Shown in pieces: positions 33,377 to 41,962 of a stretch of DNA of 64,000 nucleotides. Made by a program: the position numbers and the translations under genes. The notes under the pieces are model-generated. The model saw only the letters and a list, made by a program, of their open reading frames with translations. It made no database searches and was not told the DNA's origin. The number at the start of each line of letters is the position of its first letter. Positions within the stretch are counted from its first letter, which is position 1. Origin of the DNA: Clostridia bacterium (GTDB lineage Bacteria; Bacillota; Clostridia; Oscillospirales; Acutalibacteraceae); NCBI GenBank assembly GCA_017399405.1, contig JAFQCT010000012.1:62001-126000 (forward strand), given 5' to 3'.

Positions 33377-35167
33377 TTATTTAAGGTTTGCCTTGAGTGT
33401 TTCAAGTTCTGCTTTAAGTGTTTCAGGAAGTTTGTCGCCGAATTTTGCATAGAACTCTGCAATTCCGTCTGCTTCAGCTGCCCAAAGGTCTTTATCAACA
33501 TCAAGAATGCTTTCAAGTGATTCAACTGTTACTTCACCTTCAAGACCTTCAATGTTGATGTCTTTTGCGTATGGAAGGTAACCGATTGCTGTTTCCTGAG
33601 CGTCTACTTCGCCTTCGCAACGCTTGATAATCCATTCGAGAACACGAAGGTTATCGCCGAAACCTGGCCACATAAAGTTGCCTTCATCATCTTTTCTGAA
33701 CCAGTTAACATTGAAGATTTTTGGAGCTTTATCAGCATCAAGAGTCTTACCAATGTCAATCCAGTGCTGCCAGTAGTCACCCATATTGTAACCGCAGAAT
33801 GGAAGCATAGCCATTGGGTCACGGCGAACAACACCTACTGCACCTGCTGCAGCTGCTGTTGTTTCAGAAGCCATAATTGAACCAACGAATACACCGTGAT
33901 TCCAGTCGCGTGACTGATATACGAGTGGAGCAAGTTTTGCACGACGGCCACCGAATACGAATGCTGAAATTGGAACACCTGCTGGGTTTTCAAATTCAGA
34001 ACTGATACATGGGCAGTTTACTGCTGGAGCTGTGAAACGGCTGTTTGGATGAGCAAGGTTTTTGCCTTCTGCTTTCCATTCAACACCATTTGTCTTGATT
34101 CCTGTCCATTCCTCTGCATTTACAGGAGGATTCTTGTCAAGACCTTCCCACCAAACTGTATTATCGTCAAGGTTACGAGCAACATTTGTGAAGATTGTGC
34201 CCTTCTTTGTTGAAGCAAGAGCATTTGGGTTTGACTTAACATTTGTACCAGGTGCAACACCGAAGAAACCGTTTTCAGGGTTGATAGCATAAAGACGACC
34301 GTCAGGGCCTTTTCTAATCCAAGAAATATCGTCACCTACGCACCATACTTTGTAACCCTTTGCAAGATATCCTTCAGGTGGAATAAGCATAGCAAGGTTT
34401 GTTTTACCGCAAGCTGATGGGAAAGCAGCACAGATGTACTTAACTTCGCCCTTTGGATTTTCAATACCAAGAATAAGCATATGTTCAGCCTGCCAGCCTT
34501 CGTTTTTACCCTGATATGAAGCAATACGAAGAGCAAAGCATTTTTTACCAAGAAGAACATTTCCGCCGTAACCTGAGTTTACTGAAATGATTGTGTTATC
34601 TTCAGGGAACTGGCAAATCCATCTCTTTTCAGGGTCAATGTTGCATTTGCAGTGAAGACCACGAACCCAGTCATTGCTTTCGTCGCCAAATGCTTCCATA
34701 ACCTTTGTGCCAACACGAGTCATAATAAGCATATTAAGAACAACATAGATTGAGTCAGTAAGTTCAATACCAACTTTTGCAAGAGGTGAACCAACAGGGC
34801 CCATTGAGTAAGGGATTACATACATTGTTCTACCCTTGTAGCTGTCTTTTGCAATATCATAAAGCATTGCGTATGCTTTTTCAGGGTCCATCCAGTGATT
34901 TGTTGGACCTGCGTCTTCTTCTTTCTTTGAGCAGATAAGAGTTCTGTCTTCAACACGAGCAACATCGTTAACTGCTGTTCTGTGGTAGTAGCAATCAGGA
35001 AGAAGGTCCTGATTAAGTTTTACCATTTCGCCGGTTGCACAAGCTTCTGCACGAAGTGCTTCTGTCTGTTCTTCGCTACCGTCAATCCAAACGATTTTGT
35101 CAGGCTTAACAAGTTCTACCTGTTTGTCAATCCATTCAAGAATTGACTTGTTCTTTGTGAGTGCCAT
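33377..35167 (-). CDS. pckG: Phosphoenolpyruvate carboxykinase (GTP)
   Basis: The 596-residue protein converts oxaloacetate and GTP to phosphoenolpyruvate, CO2 and GDP, or the reverse in fermenters. The GTP-family P-loop with its reactive cysteine is in AFPSACGKTNLAML near residue 275. FVGSIMASETTAAAAGAVGVVRRDPMAMLPFCGYNMGDYWQHW is the guanine-site region. The family length of about 600 and these motifs separate it from the 525-residue ATP type usual in Firmicutes. The promoter is strong and the ribosome site AAAGGAG lies rather far (12 bases) from the ATG. It is a single-gene unit. Confidence 0.95.
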   Translation of the reverse strand: MALTKNKSILEWIDKQVELVKPDKIVWIDGSEEQTEALRAEACATGEMVKLNQDLLPDCYYHRTAVNDVARVEDRTLICSKKEEDAGPTNHWMDPEKAYAMLYDIAKDSYKGRTMYVIPYSMGPVGSPLAKVGIELTDSIYVVLNMLIMTRVGTKVMEAFGDESNDWVRGLHCKCNIDPEKRWICQFPEDNTIISVNSGYGGNVLLGKKCFALRIASYQGKNEGWQAEHMLILGIENPKGEVKYICAAFPSACGKTNLAMLIPPEGYLAKGYKVWCVGDDISWIRKGPDGRLYAINPENGFFGVAPGTNVKSNPNALASTKKGTIFTNVARNLDDNTVWWEGLDKNPPVNAEEWTGIKTNGVEWKAEGKNLAHPNSRFTAPAVNCPCISSEFENPAGVPISAFVFGGRRAKLAPLVYQSRDWNHGVFVGSIMASETTAAAAGAVGVVRRDPMAMLPFCGYNMGDYWQHWIDIGKTLDADKAPKIFNVNWFRKDDEGNFMWPGFGDNLRVLEWIIKRCEGEVDAQETAIGYLPYAKDINIEGLEGEVTVESLESILDVDKDLWAAEADGIAEFYAKFGDKLPETLKAELETLKANLK

Positions 35168-35240
35168 AATAAATGTTCGCTCCTTTATATAAAATTCATT
35201 TTAATAACAAAATAAGTCCAAACTTTACCTATTTTAACCA

Positions 35241-35269
35241 ATTATACAATATTTATAATTTTTTTTCAA
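35241..35269 (-). promoter_or_regulatory. Sigma-A promoter of pckG
   Basis: On the minus strand: TTGAAA, 17 bases, TATAAT, near consensus. The leader is about 65 bases. Confidence 0.78.
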
Positions 35270-35291
35270 TAGTAAAAATGTTGATATTCTG

Positions 35292-36314
35292 TTAAATTAC
35301 TGTGTACTTTTCGGTAATATCGGCAGTTGCCTTACCGTTTAAGTCCATATTTGCAGTTGTGCCACTCAAATACTCAAAATACCCTTGTGCACCAACCATT
35401 GCACCATTGTCCCCGCAAAGTGACAAATCAGGCAAATATAAATCCCAATTTTTCTCTTTTGCAAGGGTTTCCATACGACTGCGAAGTACCGAGTTTGCTG
35501 AAACACCGCCTGCAAGGACTAATGTTTTTTCGTTGTGCATTTCCATAGCCTTAATTGTGTTATCTGCAAGGCAATTTACAACTGCATTGATAAATGACGC
35601 ACCAACATCGGCAGGATTTAACGCCTCGCCTTTCTGCGTTGCGTTATGCACAAGGTTGATTACATTTGTTTTAAGTCCTGAAAAACTGAAATCCAACGGA
35701 CTGCCATCAACACGAGGTTTAGGGAATTTATATTTTGTATTATCCCCATTTTTTGCAAATTTATCAAGATTTACGCCACCGGGATATGGAAGTCCTAAAG
35801 TTCGTGCCGCTTTGTCCATTGCCTCGCCTGCCGCGTCATCGCGAGTGCGACCAACAACCTCAAAATCGGTGTAGTCATTTACTTTACAAAGCAAAGTGTT
35901 ACCACCTGACACTACAAGGCACATAAAAGGTGGTTTAAGGTCTTTATGAGTAATATAATTTGCCGCAATATGTGAACGAAGATGGTGCACAGGCACAAGC
36001 GGTTTGCCACTTGCTAACGCCAAACCTTTTGCATAGTTTACGCCCACAAGCAAAGCACCAATAAGACCGGGTGCATAAGTTACACCAATCGCATCAACAT
36101 CAGCAATAGTGCAATTTGCGTCACTTAACGCTTTTTCTACTACCCAAGAGATATTTTCGGTATGTAAGCGTGATGCGATTTCAGGCACAACTCCACCGAA
36201 CACTTTATGCTTTTCAATTTGAGTTGATACTACGCTTGAGAGTACTTCTCTGCCATCTTCAACAACAGCCGCAGCAGTTTCGTCACATGAACTTTCAATT
36301 GCTAAAATTTTCAT
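35292..36314 (-). CDS. tsaD: tRNA N6-threonylcarbamoyladenosine transferase TsaD
   Basis: A 340-residue ASKHA-fold protein that, with TsaB and TsaE, transfers threonylcarbamoyl to A37 of ANN-decoding tRNAs. N-terminal ESSCDETAAAVV, the metal-binding histidines in VPVHHLRSHIAANYI near residue 110, and VVSGGNTLL near 135 are all intact, as is the C-terminal LAGGVSANSVLR. It starts 2 bases after the phosphatase/acetyltransferase fusion gene and is the last gene of the polA operon. Acetyltransferase RimI and TsaD are neighbours in many bacteria, which fits the fusion upstream. Confidence 0.96.
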   Translation of the reverse strand: MKILAIESSCDETAAAVVEDGREVLSSVVSTQIEKHKVFGGVVPEIASRLHTENISWVVEKALSDANCTIADVDAIGVTYAPGLIGALLVGVNYAKGLALASGKPLVPVHHLRSHIAANYITHKDLKPPFMCLVVSGGNTLLCKVNDYTDFEVVGRTRDDAAGEAMDKAARTLGLPYPGGVNLDKFAKNGDNTKYKFPKPRVDGSPLDFSFSGLKTNVINLVHNATQKGEALNPADVGASFINAVVNCLADNTIKAMEMHNEKTLVLAGGVSANSVLRSRMETLAKEKNWDLYLPDLSLCGDNGAMVGAQGYFEYLSGTTANMDLNGKATADITEKYTVI

Positions 36315-36316
36315 AA

Positions 36317-37177
36317 TTATTCCTCTAAATAGTATGTATAGATAAATGCATCTTCGTTTGGTTTTGAGTAAAAGTTTTTTCTCTCGCCAATTTTCTTAAA
36401 TCCACATTTTTCGTATAATTTTATTGCATTTTGGTTGCTTTCACGGACTTCAAGCGTTACAAAAAGCGCTTTTTCAAGTTCACTTTGTTTAAGTAAGTGA
36501 TTTACCAATCTTTTTCCGTAACCTTTACCGCGATAATCTGAACTTACCGCAACATTTGTTATATAAACTTCACCGCAAATGTTATTTGAACCGATATAAC
36601 CAAGCAATTTTTCATTATCACGAAGTACATAAAATCTTGCAGTATCGTTTGTAAGCTCGTCTTTTAATGACTCCTCACTCCAAGGTTCAGAAAAGCACGC
36701 TTTTTCTAACTCTGCAATTTCTTTTATGTCACTTTCTGTCATTTCACGGACAAATGTTGTATTCTGTATTCTTTCAAGAATTTCAGGGAATTTGCTTTCA
36801 AGTTCTTTTGCACATTCCTCATATACCTCAATAGGTCTGCCGAATGGGTCAGGCACATTTAGAACAATTATTTTTGACTCGTCACAATGACGACACAAAA
36901 CCGATTTATGCGACTCACTCATACAGAAAAACAAATCAGTTGTAAGTAAGTGTTCGGGGTTAATATTTCTTGCTCTGTGGTTTGAGATGTCAATACCCCT
37001 ACTACTTGCAACAAGAATTGAATTTATGCTGACTGCGTCACCAGGGAATGCACCAACTCCAGCACTACCAACCTCGATATCTGTTATGTTATTCTCTTGT
37101 AAATATTTCTTAAAAAGTCCTTCTGCTAAAGGACTTCTGCAAGTGTTACCACTGCAAATAAACATTATTTTTTTCAT
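36317..37177 (-). CDS. Fusion of low-molecular-weight protein phosphatase and RimI-type acetyltransferase
   Basis: This is one 286-residue protein with two domains. Residues 1 to about 140 form an LMW tyrosine-phosphatase/arsenate-reductase-like domain with the C8-x5-R14 loop (CSGNTCRS) and the general-acid motif VPDPFGRP near 112. From about residue 143 there is a GNAT domain of RimI type (MTESDIKEIAELEKACFSEPWSEESL, then VAVSSDYRGKGYGKRLVNHLL for acetyl-CoA binding, and NAIKLYEKCGFKKIGERKNFY). There is no stop or frame change between them. RimI acetylates ribosomal protein S18 in other bacteria. The phosphatase half may act on phosphotyrosine or phosphoarginine. The preferred ATG has AGGG 6 bases upstream and lies 2 bases after the polA stop. 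Confidence 0.88.
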   Translation of the reverse strand: MKKIMFICSGNTCRSPLAEGLFKKYLQENNITDIEVGSAGVGAFPGDAVSINSILVASSRGIDISNHRARNINPEHLLTTDLFFCMSESHKSVLCRHCDESKIIVLNVPDPFGRPIEVYEECAKELESKFPEILERIQNTTFVREMTESDIKEIAELEKACFSEPWSEESLKDELTNDTARFYVLRDNEKLLGYIGSNNICGEVYITNVAVSSDYRGKGYGKRLVNHLLKQSELEKALFVTLEVRESNQNAIKLYEKCGFKKIGERKNFYSKPNEDAFIYTYYLEE

Positions 37178-37179
37178 AA

Positions 37180-39765
37180 TTAACCCTTGGCATCGTACCA
37201 TGTGCGACCTGTATTTACATCTGCACGCAAACGCACTTTCATCTGGCAGGCGTTTTCCATTTCTTCTGATAAAATCTTGGCAGCTTTTTCGATTTCATTT
37301 TCAGGGGCTTCAACAATCAGTTCGTCATGTACCTGAAGAATAAGTTTTGCATCCATTTTTTCTTCTTTAAGACGGTTATAAACTCGTACCATTGCGATTT
37401 TGATAATGTCGGCCGCAGTACCCTGAATAGGCATATTTCTTGCTACTCGTTCGCCGAATGCTCTTAACATTCCATTTGAAGAATTAAGTTCAGGCAAGTA
37501 TCTTCTTCTGCCCCAAAGAGTTGAAACATACCCCTTTTCTTTTGCATCTTTTGCAACAGTTTCCATATACTTGTCAACACCTGCATAATGGCGAAGATAA
37601 CCTTTAATATAGTCGTCAGCCTCTTTACGAGTTACGCCGATATCCTTTGCAAGTGAAAACGCACCAATACCGTAAACAATACCGAAGTTTACCGCCTTTG
37701 CACGACTACGCATTAAAGGTGTTACAAGTTCAATTGGCATATTGAAAACTTGTGATGCTGTAACAGTATGAATATCAACCTCATCATTAAAAGCTTTAAT
37801 CATTTCTTCATCGTCTGCAATATGGCTGAGTACGCGAAGTTCGATTTGAGAATAGTCGGCATCGGCTAAAAGGCAACCGTCTTTTGCAACGAAAAATCTT
37901 CGCATTTCTCTGCCGATTTCTTTACGAACAGGAATGTTTTGAAGATTTGGCTCTGTTGACGAAATTCGTCCTGTTCGAGTTTCAGTTTGTATGAATGACG
38001 AGTGTATTCTACCATCTTCACCGATTACTTTCAAAAGTCCCTCACAATATGTTGAATAAAGTTTTGAGAGGGTTCTGTACCAAAGGATTTTTTCAACAAT
38101 TGGGTTTTCGTCTTGTAAACTCTCAAGCACATCAGCATTTGTTGAATAACCACTTTTTGTCTTTTTCTTTGCAGGTAGTCCTAACTTTTCAAAAAGGACT
38201 ACACCTAACTGTTTTGGTGAATTGATATTAAACTCTTCACCTGCAAGTTCATAAATTTCACTTTGTATTTGTTTAAGTTCCCCGCTGATTTTTTGCGTAA
38301 ATTCTGCAATTCCTTGACGGTCAACTGCAAAACCCAAATGCTCCATAGATGCCAATACTTCTGCAAGTGGCATTTCAACATTATAAAGCAAATATTCTTG
38401 TTCATTTGTCTCAATTTCAGTAGTAAGACGAGTGCTTACAGACTTCATAACTGCACATTCAATTGCAAGTGGCAAGTCAGATTTCACCTTTGGAATAGGT
38501 GCTTTGTACTCCTCACAAAGTCGCAAAGGGTTATACCCATTTGCTGACGGATTAAGAATATATCCTGCAAGTGATGTGTCGAGTTTTAATCCCTTGATTT
38601 CAATATTATTAAGAAATGCAAATCTGTATAAAAGTTTTGAATTGTCAGTATATTTCTTAATATTTTCGTCTTCTAAAAGGTCTTTTACAAACTCAAAATA
38701 GCCAAAATGCATTGGCTCAAGGTGATAAACTGTGTTATCACACAAGAAACAAAATTGAGGGTTATCCAAATCTTTATAATCAACAGTAAAATATGCGTTT
38801 TTTTCTGTTCTTATTTTGCTTAAAAGTTCGTTTAAGTCAAAATCTGCAGTAAAATCAAGTTCTTTGACTTTTTCTTCTTTCTTTTCGGCAACAGTTGGTG
38901 CACTAAGATTAAGTTTTTCAATGATTTTGAACATTTCAAGGTCTGCAAGCATTGTGCGGACTTTCTGCTCATCTGCATTTTGCGGAACTAAATCATTTAA
39001 TTCGCAATCGATTGGCACATTGTTGATAATTGTGCCGAGTGTATAACTTAAAAACGCTTTTTCTTTATCATTTACAAGTTTGTTTTTAAGATTTTCTTTG
39101 ATTTCAAGAGTATCAATATTATCGTAAATGTTCTTGATTGAAGTAAACTTCTGTATTAAGTCCCCTGCAGTTTTCTGCCCTACACCTGCAACACCGGGAA
39201 TACAGTCAGACGAGTCACCCTGAAGTGCTTTAATGTCAATCATTTGTAATGGTGTAACACCGTATTCTTCTTTAATTCTTGACGGTGTGTAGATTTCAGT
39301 TGTAGTTGTACCCATTTTTGTATGAGGGAGTAAAACTGTAACATTATCGCGTACAAGTTGGAATGAGTCACGGTCACCTGTTGCGATAAAACATTCGTCT
39401 CCATTTTTGCACATTTCTGCTACTGTACCAAGAATATCGTCTGCCTCATAACCCTCTAAAGATATGATTTTATAACCCATAGCAACAAGAAGTTCTTTGA
39501 GCACAGGTAACTGCCCCGCAAGTTCAGGTGGCATACCGTGACGGTTAGCCTTGTATCCGTCATACATTTTATGGCGGAATGTTGGTGCTTTAAGGTCAAA
39601 AGCGATAGCAACACCGTCTGGCTTTACCTCATCACGAAGTTTCATAAGTATTGTAAGAAATCCGTAAATACCGTTGGTAAAGCGACCGTCTTTCGTTGAT
39701 AATGCACGGATTCCGTAGAATGCACGATTTAATATACTGTTACCGTCAATTGCTAAAATTTTCAT
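37180..39765 (-). CDS. polA: DNA polymerase I
   Basis: An 861-residue replication and repair polymerase. The N-terminal 5'-3' exonuclease (residues 1-290) has DGNSILNRAFYG, EGYEADDILGT and GDSSDCIPGV. The middle domain has FTVDYKD where active proofreading enzymes have a DxE metal pair, so 3'-5' exonuclease activity is probably lost, as in Taq and Bacillus enzymes. The polymerase domain is complete: motif A DADYSQIELRVLSHIADD, motif B RAKAVNFGIVYGIGAF and motif C QVHDELIVEAP. It heads an operon with the phosphatase/RimI fusion and tsaD. Confidence 0.96.
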   Translation of the reverse strand: MKILAIDGNSILNRAFYGIRALSTKDGRFTNGIYGFLTILMKLRDEVKPDGVAIAFDLKAPTFRHKMYDGYKANRHGMPPELAGQLPVLKELLVAMGYKIISLEGYEADDILGTVAEMCKNGDECFIATGDRDSFQLVRDNVTVLLPHTKMGTTTTEIYTPSRIKEEYGVTPLQMIDIKALQGDSSDCIPGVAGVGQKTAGDLIQKFTSIKNIYDNIDTLEIKENLKNKLVNDKEKAFLSYTLGTIINNVPIDCELNDLVPQNADEQKVRTMLADLEMFKIIEKLNLSAPTVAEKKEEKVKELDFTADFDLNELLSKIRTEKNAYFTVDYKDLDNPQFCFLCDNTVYHLEPMHFGYFEFVKDLLEDENIKKYTDNSKLLYRFAFLNNIEIKGLKLDTSLAGYILNPSANGYNPLRLCEEYKAPIPKVKSDLPLAIECAVMKSVSTRLTTEIETNEQEYLLYNVEMPLAEVLASMEHLGFAVDRQGIAEFTQKISGELKQIQSEIYELAGEEFNINSPKQLGVVLFEKLGLPAKKKTKSGYSTNADVLESLQDENPIVEKILWYRTLSKLYSTYCEGLLKVIGEDGRIHSSFIQTETRTGRISSTEPNLQNIPVRKEIGREMRRFFVAKDGCLLADADYSQIELRVLSHIADDEEMIKAFNDEVDIHTVTASQVFNMPIELVTPLMRSRAKAVNFGIVYGIGAFSLAKDIGVTRKEADDYIKGYLRHYAGVDKYMETVAKDAKEKGYVSTLWGRRRYLPELNSSNGMLRAFGERVARNMPIQGTAADIIKIAMVRVYNRLKEEKMDAKLILQVHDELIVEAPENEIEKAAKILSEEMENACQMKVRLRADVNTGRTWYDAKG

Positions 39766-39845
39766 AACGCAACTCCAAAATCATAGTTGTAAGTAGTATA
39801 ACATATTTTAGTAATAAATACCATATTAAAACAGAAAAATAATTG

Positions 39846-39874
39846 TTGACATTTGCATTATTGAGTGATAAAAT
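39846..39874 (+). promoter_or_regulatory. Sigma-A promoter of the T-box/trpB unit
   Basis: A perfect TTGACA, 17 bases, TAAAAT, placed just before the T-box leader. Confidence 0.82.
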
Positions 39875-39880
39875 TCTTGT

Positions 39881-40150
39881 AAGTTAATATTTAACCAACA
39901 AACCGATGATAAAGAGTAGTAGTTGATTTGTTTCGTTTGTAGAGAGCCGATGGTGGTGGGAGTTCGGTATCGAAAATTTCAATGAATGGACTTTTGAGGG
40001 CAATCCGATATGTAGGTGCGACGGAGGGCAACCGTTATAGTGCTGAGTGTATATTTGTACACGGTGAGTGCGTAGGTTTACTACGAATTTGGGTGGTACC
40101 GCAGATTTTTCAGTCTGTCCCATATTATTGGGATGGACTTTTATTTTTTG
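39881..40150 (+). promoter_or_regulatory. Tryptophan T-box riboswitch
   Basis: A leader of about 270 bases with T-box features in order: a Stem I region with an AGAGAG start near 39940; a specifier-like GAA-TGG-A at 39985-39990, whose TGG (39987-39989) is the tryptophan codon; the T-box core GGGTGGTACCGC (40091-40102); and a terminator hairpin (about 40112-40140) followed by a run of T. Uncharged tRNA-Trp would pair with the specifier and the core and prevent termination. The gene it controls, trpB, agrees with the specifier. The specifier assignment is by motif; I did not fold the whole stem. Confidence 0.9.
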
Positions 40151-40241
40151 TAGGTGATATTATGATACTTTTAACAAAACGATGGCGATAGCACAAATAG
40201 CTTTTAGAAATAAAACATATTAGATTTTAGGAGATATAATT

Positions 40242-41462
40242 ATGATTTTGAACAATGTTGATTTTGAAACTTATTTTAACAATTATCCTGACAAAAATGG
40301 TTATTTCGGCAAATACGGTGGAGTTTATATTGACGACAAATTAAAGGCTGCTATGGCTGAAATTACTGAGGCATATTTTTCAATTTGTCAGTCAAGAAAG
40401 TTTATTGCAGAACTTCGCAGAATCCGTAAAGAGTTTCAGGGCAGACCTACTCCTGTAACACATCTTGAAAGACTTTCAGACGCTCTTGGCGGTAAAGTTC
40501 AGCTTTATGCAAAGCGTGAAGACTTAAACCATTCAGGTGCTCACAAACTTAACCACTGTATGGGTGAAGCACTTCTTGCAAAATATATGGGCAAGAAAAA
40601 GATTATTGCAGAAACCGGTGCAGGTCAGCACGGTGTTGCTCTTGCTACTGCGGCTGCATATTTTGGTCTTGAATGTGATATCTATATGGGCTCTGTTGAC
40701 ATTAAAAAGCAAGCTCCAAATGTGGCAAGAATGAAAATTCTTGGTGCAAATGTGGTTGAGGTTACTCACGGGCTTCAGACACTTAAAGAAGCAGTTGACG
40801 CTGCATTTGACGCATACAGCAAAGAATATGAAAACTCAATTTACTGCATCGGCTCAGTTTTAGGCCCTCATCCATTCCCAATGATGGTACGCGATTTCCA
40901 AAGCGTTGTTGGTATTGAGGCAAGAGAACAGTTTATTGAAATGACAGGTCATCTTCCTAACGCTATTGTTGCTTGTGTTGGTGGCGGTAGTAACGCAGCA
41001 GGACTTTTTGCAGGATTCTTAAATGACCCTGTTGATATTTACGGTATTGAGCCACTTGGTCGCGGTCCTAAACTCGGTGACCACGCTGCAAGTCTTAAAT
41101 ATGGTACTGAGGGCATTATGCACGGATTTAACAGCATTATGCTTAAAGATGAAAACGGTGAGCCTGCTCCTGTTTATTCAGTTGCAAGCGGTCTTGATTA
41201 TCCATCATCTGGCCCTGAACACGCATTCTTACAAGAAATTGGCAGAGTTAAGTATGATGTAATTGATGATGAAGAAACAATTGACGCATTCTTCAAACTT
41301 TCAAGAATGGAAGGTATTATTCCTGCTATTGAAAGTTCACACGCAGTTGCATATGGTATGAAACTTGCACAGACTATGGAACACGGTTCAATTCTTATTA
41401 ACCTTTCAGGTCGTGGCGATAAAGATATGGACTATGTAATCGAAAATTACGGAATAAGATAA
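40242..41462 (+). CDS. trpB: Tryptophan synthase beta subunit
   Basis: A 406-residue PLP enzyme that condenses indole with serine to give tryptophan. The N-terminus ([10 protein letters not shown]), the PLP lysine K102 in [16 protein letters not shown], the catalytic glutamate in [11 protein letters not shown] and the phosphate-binding [10 protein letters not shown] are all canonical for the TrpB1 type. There is no trpA, nor any other trp gene, in the window. It either partners with a distant TrpA or uses free indole, which is plentiful in the gut. It is controlled by the T-box upstream and has AGGAG 8 bases before its ATG. Confidence 0.95.
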   Translation: MILNNVDFETYFNNYPDKNGYFGKYGGVYIDDKLKAAMAEITEAYFSICQSRKFIAELRRIRKEFQGRPTPVTHLERLSDALGGKVQLYAKREDLNHSGAHKLNHCMGEALLAKYMGKKKIIAETGAGQHGVALATAAAYFGLECDIYMGSVDIKKQAPNVARMKILGANVVEVTHGLQTLKEAVDAAFDAYSKEYENSIYCIGSVLGPHPFPMMVRDFQSVVGIEAREQFIEMTGHLPNAIVACVGGGSNAAGLFAGFLNDPVDIYGIEPLGRGPKLGDHAASLKYGTEGIMHGFNSIMLKDENGEPAPVYSVASGLDYPSSGPEHAFLQEIGRVKYDVIDDEETIDAFFKLSRMEGIIPAIESSHAVAYGMKLAQTMEHGSILINLSGRGDKDMDYVIENYGIR

Positions 41463-41492
41463 AAACACAAAATAAAGAATAGTATAAACACT

Positions 41493-41525
41493 ACTCCCCG
41501 CATACATTGTGGGGAGTTTTGTTGT
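41493..41525 (+). terminator. Terminator after trpB
   Basis: A 10-bp stem with one G-T pair (ACTCCCCGCA with TGTGGGGAGT), then TTTTGTTG. Confidence 0.82.
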
Positions 41526-41527
41526 GC

Positions 41528-41746
41528 AAATTGGAGTTTGTCGGGGTGTTAAAGAATAAAGAATAATGAATAAAGAATAAAATCGGAACTGCGTTGCTAT
41601 TATAGATTACCCCCCTCAGTCAAATGCTACGCATTTGCCAGCTCCCCCGCAAGGGTGGAGCCCAATATAGCCTTCCCCCTTGAGGGGAAGGTGGCACGAA
41701 CGAAGTGAGTGACGGAAGGGGGTAAAGAGCCCGACAAACTCAAGTT
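41528..41746. mobile_element. MITE-like element sharing terminal repeats with 15241-15422
   Basis: The left end AAATTGGAGTTTGTCGGG and following GTGTT are identical to the first element. The right end (41724-41746, AAAGAGCCCGACAAACTC...) differs by one base from the first element's right end. The interior is unrelated: an AAAGAATAAAGAATAATGAA run, followed by a nested inverted-repeat unit (41609-41723). Confidence 0.65.
41609..41723. repeat. Nested repeat with ACCCCCCTCAGTC ends
   Basis: It starts ACCCCCCTCAGTC and ends GACGGAAGGGGGT, an imperfect inverted repeat. It contains several small palindromes such as AAATGCTACGCATTT, and a GAACGAAGTGAGTGAC stretch. Similar wording recurs at 43741-43843. 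Confidence 0.65.
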
Positions 41747-41785
41747 TATCTGACTGATTATTAAAATTATATCGAGAAAAACTAC

Positions 41786-41814
41786 TTGATTTATGAATTA
41801 AAACATACTATAAT
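41786..41814 (+). promoter_or_regulatory. Promoter of tRNA-Pro
   Basis: TTGATT, 17 bases, TATAAT, placed 17 bases before the mature tRNA end. Confidence 0.8.
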
Positions 41815-41831
41815 GATTAAGCATTATTTTT

Positions 41832-41907
41832 CGAGATGTAGCGCAGGTGGTAGCGCGCCACGTTCGGGACGTGGATGCCGCAGGTTCGAATCCTGTCATC
41901 TCGACCA
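41832..41907 (+). tRNA. tRNA-Pro (CGG anticodon)
   Basis: A complete 76-base cloverleaf. The acceptor stem CGAGATG pairs with CATCTCG. The anticodon stem is CCACG with CGTGG, around the loop TTCGGGA with anticodon CGG. The T arm is GCAGG-TTCGAAT-CCTGT, and CCA is encoded at the 3' end. It reads the proline codon CCG. Confidence 0.95.
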
Positions 41908-41916
41908 ATATAAAAT

Positions 41917-41951
41917 CCCGGCTACTTTCGTGGTCGGGTTCTTACTTTTAT
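41917..41951 (+). terminator. Weak hairpin after tRNA-Pro
   Basis: An 8-bp stem with two wobble pairs (CCCGGCTA with TGGTCGGG) followed by a T-rich stretch. It may partly terminate the tRNA and allow readthrough to the MATE gene, which shows no clear promoter of its own. Confidence 0.45.
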
Positions 41952-41962
41952 AAGGTGAATTT

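Noticed and set aside
37780-39000. Active proofreading domain in polA
   Set aside because: The middle domain has FTVDYKD in place of the DxE metal site, so 3'-5' exonuclease activity is not supported.
39884-40123. 79-codon minus-strand frame in the trpB leader
   Set aside because: It lies entirely within the T-box riboswitch on the opposite strand, has no ribosome site and no protein-like composition.
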